A stretch of DNA of 9,387 nt. Source: an uncultured Ruminococcus sp. (lineage in GTDB: Bacteria; Bacillota; Clostridia; Oscillospirales; Ruminococcaceae). Below the pieces are notes generated by a model. The model had not been told where the DNA came from and searched no databases. It worked only from the letters and a program-made list of their open reading frames with translations. The position numbers were made by a program, and so were the translations under genes. The stretch lies in contig CAMWWG010000027.1 of NCBI GenBank assembly GCA_947177935.1, forward strand, positions 1 to 9,387. The letters are read 5' to 3'. The first letter of the stretch is position 1; every line of letters starts with the position of its first letter. Positions 5,846-9,387 of the stretch are shown in pieces.

Positions 5846-6862
5846 ATGATGATAAGTAGTAGTAATAATAATATTCCGGAAATTTACGGCAATTCCCGCA
5901 ATCTGGAGTTAATCCGGAATATGAAACAACATGAAAGAATTCCCCATGCCTGTCTGTTTTACGGCGAAACAGGTTCGGGCAGGAAAACGCTTGCACAATA
6001 TTTCGCTATGACGGCACTGTGTACCGGAAATTCTGCGCCGTGCGGTATTTGTCGGAACTGTCGGAAAATTCTTCACAGAAGTCACCCTGATCTGATCTTC
6101 CCGGCGCATTCCGGCAAAAAACAGGGCTTTTCCGTGGAAACTGTCCGGAATGTCTGTCAGGATGCGCTGACTGCGCCAAATGACGGCGATTTAAAAATTT
6201 ATCTGTTCACAGACTGCGACAATATCAGCATTCCGGCACAGAATACACTGTTGAAATTAACCGAAGAACCGCCGGAACATGTCATCCTGCTATTTACAGC
6301 ACAGGTAAAATCTGTATTCCTGGAGACCATGCTTTCCCGGATGATGCAGATTGCAGTAAATCCTTGTTCCCGGAAAGACTGTGAAGCCGCATTATTATCC
6401 CGTGGAATCTCTCCGACGGATACCAGGAATGCCGTCCGTGCCTGCGGTGGCAACATCGGACAGGCGCTCCAATGGCTTGCAGATGAAGACATGCAGGCGC
6501 TGACCCGACATGTGACGGATTTCACGAATGCTGTCTTTACCAGAAAGCATTATGAAATTCTGCGGATTCTGCATCATTATGAAAAAGACCGCCAAAAAGC
6601 ACTGAAGTTCCTGCGTCTTGTGAGTCTGCAATTCCGGGACGCCATGATTTTCAAGTATTACCCGAATTTCAATCAGAATCCGAATCAGGATTTCATACTT
6701 ACAGGGTGTGACCGGGACAGCGCACGGGCATTGTCTACAATTCTCACGACAAGCCGGGCAATTCAGTTGCAGGATGCTGTCCGGGATGCTGATACAGCGA
6801 TTCACGCAAATGTGAGCACAAAACTTGCGCTTGCGGCATTTGGCGGCAGATTGTTATTTTAA
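5846..6862 (+). CDS. holB: DNA polymerase III clamp-loader subunit delta prime
   Basis: This protein of about 338 residues is an AAA+ clamp-loader subunit that helps load the beta sliding clamp during replication. The N-terminus has the family pattern RIPHACLFYGETGSGRKTLA. The P-loop is degenerate: G40 to T48 has Arg where the catalytic Lys is expected, with Lys one place later, as suits a subunit not thought to hydrolyse ATP. A zinc module follows (C59, C66, C69, C72), with the first gap shorter than the eight residues usual in this family. The LLKLTEEPPEH motif (135-145) and the SRC-like element LSRMMQI with its Arg (R165) are present. The start is uncertain: ATG 5846 is chosen, but TTG 5837 sits better behind the weak AAGAGA SD (5827-5832). 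It lies 17 nt after darA and is cotranscribed with it and ricT. Confidence 0.9.
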   Translation: MMISSSNNNIPEIYGNSRNLELIRNMKQHERIPHACLFYGETGSGRKTLAQYFAMTALCTGNSAPCGICRNCRKILHRSHPDLIFPAHSGKKQGFSVETVRNVCQDALTAPNDGDLKIYLFTDCDNISIPAQNTLLKLTEEPPEHVILLFTAQVKSVFLETMLSRMMQIAVNPCSRKDCEAALLSRGISPTDTRNAVRACGGNIGQALQWLADEDMQALTRHVTDFTNAVFTRKHYEILRILHHYEKDRQKALKFLRLVSLQFRDAMIFKYYPNFNQNPNQDFILTGCDRDSARALSTILTTSRAIQLQDAVRDADTAIHANVSTKLALAAFGGRLLF

Positions 6863-6907
6863 AATTAAATTTAAATGAAACTTAAAATTTTCCAGATGCC
6901 CGGCATC

Positions 6908-6915
6908 AGAAAGGA
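6908..6915 (+). promoter_or_regulatory. ribosome binding site that fixes the ricT start
   Basis: AGAAAGGA lies 7 nt before ATG 6923. The upstream in-frame ATG at 6875 has no SD and would add 16 residues that family members, as remembered, do not have. Confidence 0.85.
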
Positions 6916-6922
6916 TAGTTCT

Positions 6923-7792
6923 ATGATTGAAATCGTAGGTGTCAGATTTGAAAATTCCAATAAAATTTATTATTTTGATCCGAAAAAATTAACGCTTGCC
7001 ATCGGGACAAAAGTCATTGTAGAGACTACAAAGGGCGTGGACTGGGGAACAGTGGCGTTCCCGAACAAGAAAATTCCGGATGAAAACATTGTCTCACCGT
7101 TAAAATCCATTCTCCGGATTATGAACAAGGAAGATTTTCAGAAACTGGAAGCGAATAAACAGAAAGAAAAGAAAGCATTCCGGATCTGTGAACAGAAAAT
7201 TTTGGCACATAAGCTCAAGATGAAACTTGTGGATGTCAACTGTGCGTTTGACAACAGCAAATTATTATTTTATTTTACATCCGATTCCCGTGTGGATTTC
7301 CGGGAACTGGTCAAGGATCTGGCGGCAGTGTTCCGGATGCGGATCGAACTGCGGCAGATCGGTGTCCGGGATGAAGCAAAAATGTTCGGGGGACTGGGCA
7401 TCTGTGGACGGGAATTCTGCTGTCGGGGCTATCTGAGCGACTTTCAGCCGGTTTCTATCAAAATGGCAAAAGAACAGGGCTTATCCCTGAATCCAACGAA
7501 AATTTCCGGTACATGCGGCCGATTGATGTGCTGTCTGAAACACGAACAGGAAGCCTATGAAGAATTGCAGAAGATCACGCCCCGGATTGGTTCTCTTGTC
7601 AAGACCCCCCAAGGGAAAGGGCGTGTGGAAGATGCCAATTTAATCAGCGGAAAGCTCCGGATTCGTCCCGAAAAAGAGGAGGACATGCCCTATACAATTG
7701 ACAGATCCGAAGTAGAAATTATCCGGAACGGACGAAATCAGAATAAAATGACAAAAGAAGAAAAGGAATGCCGGAAACTGGAAGGCAAATAA
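6923..7792 (+). CDS. ricT: PSP1-domain protein RicT (YaaT family)
   Basis: This 289-residue protein begins MIEIVGVRF, like YaaT/RicT homologues, with KIYYFDP just after. It carries the PSP1 domain with two cysteine clusters: GICGREFCC (C161, C166, C167) and GTCGRLMCC (C198, C203, C204). In Bacillus, RicT joins RicA and RicF in a complex carrying [4Fe-4S] clusters that acts with RNase Y in mRNA maturation and affects competence and sporulation. The clusters here are consistent with Fe-S binding, but the partners are not in the window. The C-terminal 40 residues are charged and variable. The start was set at 6923 from the SD; a longer frame from 6875 is rejected. It is the third gene of the darA operon, with 60 nt after holB; yabA, which often follows in Bacillus, is absent. 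Confidence 0.93.
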   Translation: MIEIVGVRFENSNKIYYFDPKKLTLAIGTKVIVETTKGVDWGTVAFPNKKIPDENIVSPLKSILRIMNKEDFQKLEANKQKEKKAFRICEQKILAHKLKMKLVDVNCAFDNSKLLFYFTSDSRVDFRELVKDLAAVFRMRIELRQIGVRDEAKMFGGLGICGREFCCRGYLSDFQPVSIKMAKEQGLSLNPTKISGTCGRLMCCLKHEQEAYEELQKITPRIGSLVKTPQGKGRVEDANLISGKLRIRPEKEEDMPYTIDRSEVEIIRNGRNQNKMTKEEKECRKLEGK

Positions 7793-7900
7793 AATTTCAT
7801 TTCAGATTCGGATTCTAATTAATCCTTGGGCAATATGCAGAATATTCTGTCTGAAATTTGTTGATTTCTACAAAAAACTTAAAATATATTATGAAAATCC
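7793..7900 (+). other. region after ricT with a perfect 12-bp palindrome and nested dyads
   Basis: CAGAATATTCTG (7838-7849) is a perfect palindrome. It is enclosed by ATTTCAGA (7799-7806) and TCTGAAAT (7850-7857), which could pair as the base of a larger structure, with a small GGATT/AATCC hairpin (7810-7825) inside. There is no T-run behind it, so it does not look like an intrinsic terminator. It could be an operator for the promoter at 7901 or mRNA 3' structure. No gene is visible. Confidence 0.35.
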
Positions 7901-7929
7901 TTGACAGAATTCCTAAACTATGCTATAAT
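7901..7929 (+). promoter_or_regulatory. perfect-consensus sigma-A promoter with extended -10, no downstream gene
   Basis: TTGACA (7901-7906) and TATAAT (7924-7929) are separated by 17 bp, and TGC (7921-7923) makes an extended -10. This is the best promoter in the window, yet the plus strand beyond it carries no credible ORF to the window end. It shares 14 identical bases with the darA promoter. Confidence 0.85.
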
Positions 7930-7935
7930 AAATTT

Positions 7936-7994
7936 ATCATAAATCCTACATCCTTATTATTTTTTGGGCGGTCCTGCAAAGGACTGCTTTTTTT
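7936..7994 (+). ncRNA. candidate small RNA of about 60 nt (orphan promoter to terminator)
   Basis: Transcription from the 7901 promoter should begin near 7936 and stop at the T-run ending at 7994. The predicted RNA has an unstructured AU-rich 5' part of about 30 nt (UUUAUCAUAAAUCCUACAUC region) and a 3' GNRA-capped terminator hairpin with a U-tail. No ATG with an SD lies in it. I cannot match a known RNA family. It may be a regulatory RNA, a by-product, or the remains of a lost leader region. Confidence 0.4.
7968..7994 (+). terminator. intrinsic terminator with GCAA tetraloop
   Basis: GCGGTCCT (7968-7975) pairs with AGGACTGC (7980-7987), 8 bp with one G-U, around a GCAA tetraloop. Seven Ts (7988-7994) follow immediately. 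It ends the orphan transcript and is also the first good terminator after ricT. Confidence 0.9.
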
Positions 7995-8027
7995 ATGTGC
8001 ATTTAAATTTGTTATTATCAATAAATA

Positions 8028-8059
8028 AAAATCATCCGGCATCACAACCGGATGATTTT
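8028..8059. terminator. bidirectional intrinsic terminator downstream of the lipoprotein gene
   Basis: AAAATCATCCGG (8028-8039) pairs perfectly with CCGGATGATTTT (8048-8059) around an 8-nt loop. On the minus strand the stem ends in a TTTTTATTTATT tail directly after the lipoprotein stop codon. On the plus strand TTTTGTTTT follows. Confidence 0.85.
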
Positions 8060-8062
8060 GTT

Positions 8063-8749
8063 TTAAGATTCTGTTTCTGCGTAACCTAGTAAAATTCCGT
8101 CAATTTCCTGCCACGTTGTTCCCCGGACACTGTATTCTCCTGTTCCGATGATAAAATCATACTGGACAGGCGTTAAATAATCCAGTTCTTCCAGGGACTG
8201 TTCCAGAATCCGGAGCACTTGCCGGGCATAGACTTCCTCCAGCATGTCCGCTTTCTGCTGTGTTTTCGCCCTGGAATATTTCGGCGTGAAATCATTCTCA
8301 TAATAATTCTCTATCTCGGGCGCTGTTCTCTCCCAGAAATCCACCGGCGACAGAATCAATGTCACCTGATATACATCTCCTGTTCGGTTCACTTCCCGGA
8401 TGGTATATTTTGTCTGCTTTAAAATCTGTCTTGCCAGATCGTTATACTGTGCAATCATCTCATCACTAATCAGATCAGATCTGATTCCGTAGTAATTCCG
8501 GATTCTCATGCTGAGTGAAGTTTCTTCCTGCGCAAACAATGCCTCCGCCTCCAGGGTTGCATGACCTGTCATGTCGCAATATGCCTGATAATTCTGATGA
8601 TAACTGCAATCCAGGACGGCTTGCACATAATTCTGATATGTCATACCGGCGAAACTGCATCCTGTTGTCAATAACATGATCCCGGCAGAACAGAAAAGAA
8701 ACATGCTGCTTTTCAATTTTTTGAAAATTTTAAAATATTTCTTTCTCAT
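8063..8749 (-). CDS. putative lipoprotein of unknown function
   Basis: This 228-residue protein starts MRKKYFKIFKKLK, a strongly basic n-region, followed by a hydrophobic core and LLTTGC with C31 as the probable lipidated cysteine. The box is imperfect, since Thr rather than Leu is at -3, with Leu at -4. The mature part is mainly helical and charged, begins MTYQNYVQAVLDCSYHQNY, and has a KYTIREVNRTGDVYQVTLILSP stretch that reads as a beta hairpin. This general layout recurs in Clostridia lipoproteins of unknown role, which I recognise only loosely. The start was placed at ATG 8749 because AGGA (8761-8758) is 8 nt upstream and the signal peptide begins there. The longer frame back to 8971 lies inside the upstream gene and is rejected. 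It follows that gene by 4 nt, so translation is probably coupled. It would sit on the outer face of the cell membrane. Confidence 0.8.
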   Translation of the reverse strand: MRKKYFKIFKKLKSSMFLFCSAGIMLLTTGCSFAGMTYQNYVQAVLDCSYHQNYQAYCDMTGHATLEAEALFAQEETSLSMRIRNYYGIRSDLISDEMIAQYNDLARQILKQTKYTIREVNRTGDVYQVTLILSPVDFWERTAPEIENYYENDFTPKYSRAKTQQKADMLEEVYARQVLRILEQSLEELDYLTPVQYDFIIGTGEYSVRGTTWQEIDGILLGYAETES

Positions 8750-8753
8750 GATC

Positions 8754-9387
8754 TTATTCCTGTGTTGTTTCTGTAAAATTTTCAGCACGGATATGTAACG
8801 GGATAGAATTCCCCTCGGCATCGTAGAACACAAGATTATCCAGATAACTATCAGAAATGTTTTCCATGCCGATTCGTCGGATTGTGAAATATAATTTTTC
8901 TGTTTCAATCGAACTGTCCCAGCACTTTCCGGATTCCGCAAGCAGGAATTCAAATTCCACATGGCAGGCATCCGAACGTTCCAGATTGTATTGCTTCACA
9001 TCTCCGGCGGAAAAGCCCTCGAATTCGTAAAATGTCCCATCTGTGCAAAGCGTTGTGCCGTTAATGGAAATCGCTCCGGGCACTCTGAGGGATTCGCCTG
9101 CTTCGTTCTGGTACAAATCTTCTTTTGCCTTTACATAGAAATCAAAGCCAATTTTCCGGACGCTTTCCAACTGATCCGGATTGAGCAGCTGCCCGGCAGA
9201 AACCTGAATTTCCTGGACGGATTCCGCCAGATTCTCGGAATTGGTTGACAGATCTGTGAATTTCAGCATAAAATTTCCGTCAACATTCTCCACGGAGAGT
9301 TCTCCCGCAGCGCCGGTATCCGGAATTTTGACAAACGCATGATTTCCGTCATTGAAATTTACAGCGTTCATATCCGATTCCGGGAAC
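8754..9387 (-). CDS. unrecognised beta-rich protein, 5' end outside the window
   Basis: The frame is open from the window edge to TAA at 8754-8756, giving 210 visible residues, so the start lies beyond 9387. An ATG at 9371 exists, but codons upstream of it (FPESD) stay in frame and no SD precedes it. The visible part has no membrane segment. It is acidic with alternating hydrophobic patterns (FMLKFTDLS, IGFDFYVKAKEDLY, YLDNLVFYDAEGNSIPL), typical of beta-sandwich extracellular or carbohydrate-binding modules in gut and rumen Clostridia. That likeness is only in style, and I cannot name a family. Its stop lies 4 nt before the lipoprotein start, and its end holds that gene's SD, so the two form an operon and may act together at the cell surface. 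Confidence 0.75.
   Translation of the reverse strand, partial: FPESDMNAVNFNDGNHAFVKIPDTGAAGELSVENVDGNFMLKFTDLSTNSENLAESVQEIQVSAGQLLNPDQLESVRKIGFDFYVKAKEDLYQNEAGESLRVPGAISINGTTLCTDGTFYEFEGFSAGDVKQYNLERSDACHVEFEFLLAESGKCWDSSIETEKLYFTIRRIGMENISDSYLDNLVFYDAEGNSIPLHIRAENFTETTQE

Noticed and set aside
6875..6922. N-terminal extension of ricT from ATG 6875
   Set aside because: No SD precedes it, while AGAAAGGA sits 7 nt before ATG 6923, where similarity to YaaT proteins begins.
8750..8971. N-terminal extension of the lipoprotein frame
   Set aside because: It overlaps the upstream gene in another frame, and the signal peptide and SD place the start at 8749.

Overview
The window looks like a chromosomal stretch from a low-to-moderate GC Bacillota of the class Clostridia. 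A Ruminococcus-like (Oscillospiraceae) anaerobe is my best guess, but it is inferred from gene content and style and not proven. Supporting signs are consensus sigma-A promoters, AGGAG-type ribosome binding sites, a partial yaaQ-holB-yaaT type cluster, and a flavin reductase-rubredoxin fusion typical of anaerobes. No phage, IS element, CRISPR array, rRNA or tRNA is visible.

Layout. (1) Positions 1-1953, plus strand: two neighbouring G3E (COG0523/CobW-type) GTPase-like proteins. The first is cut by the window start and carries a 61-residue stretch of His, Asp, Glu and Cys. The second is a divergent P-loop protein fused to a C-terminal domain resembling the YcgQ/TIGR03943 (DUF1980) family. Together they look like a metal (probably zinc) homeostasis module. 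(2) Positions 1997-4425, plus strand: a consensus promoter, a candidate operator, O-acetylhomoserine sulfhydrylase (metY) and cysteine synthase (cysK), closed by a strong bidirectional terminator. Both enzymes fix sulfide into amino acids. (3) Positions 4433-5413, minus strand: a promoter, a small membrane-protein frame broken by an in-frame TAG, then a flavin reductase-rubredoxin fusion (Hrb-like). (4) Positions 5448-7792, plus strand: an extended -10 promoter followed by darA (c-di-AMP receptor), holB (clamp-loader delta prime) and ricT (PSP1 family). This is the conserved Bacillota yaaQ-holB-yaaT order without yaaR. (5) Positions 7901-7994: a perfect-consensus promoter only about 60 nt from a perfect intrinsic terminator, with no gene in its path. 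This is a candidate small RNA. (6) Positions 8028-9387, minus strand: a bidirectional terminator, a lipoprotein of unknown function and, 4 nt upstream of it, the 3' part of an unrecognised beta-rich protein that runs out of the window.

Four starts were moved or left open from sequence evidence. ricT starts at 6923, where an ideal SD sits. hrb starts at 5062, because the longer GTG start would overlap its own SD. The lipoprotein starts at 8749, at its signal peptide. holB is placed at 5846 with TTG 5837 as an alternative. The most interesting items are the GTPase-DUF1980 fusion beside the His/Cys-rich GTPase, the amber-interrupted membrane protein upstream of hrb, and the orphan promoter-terminator unit.
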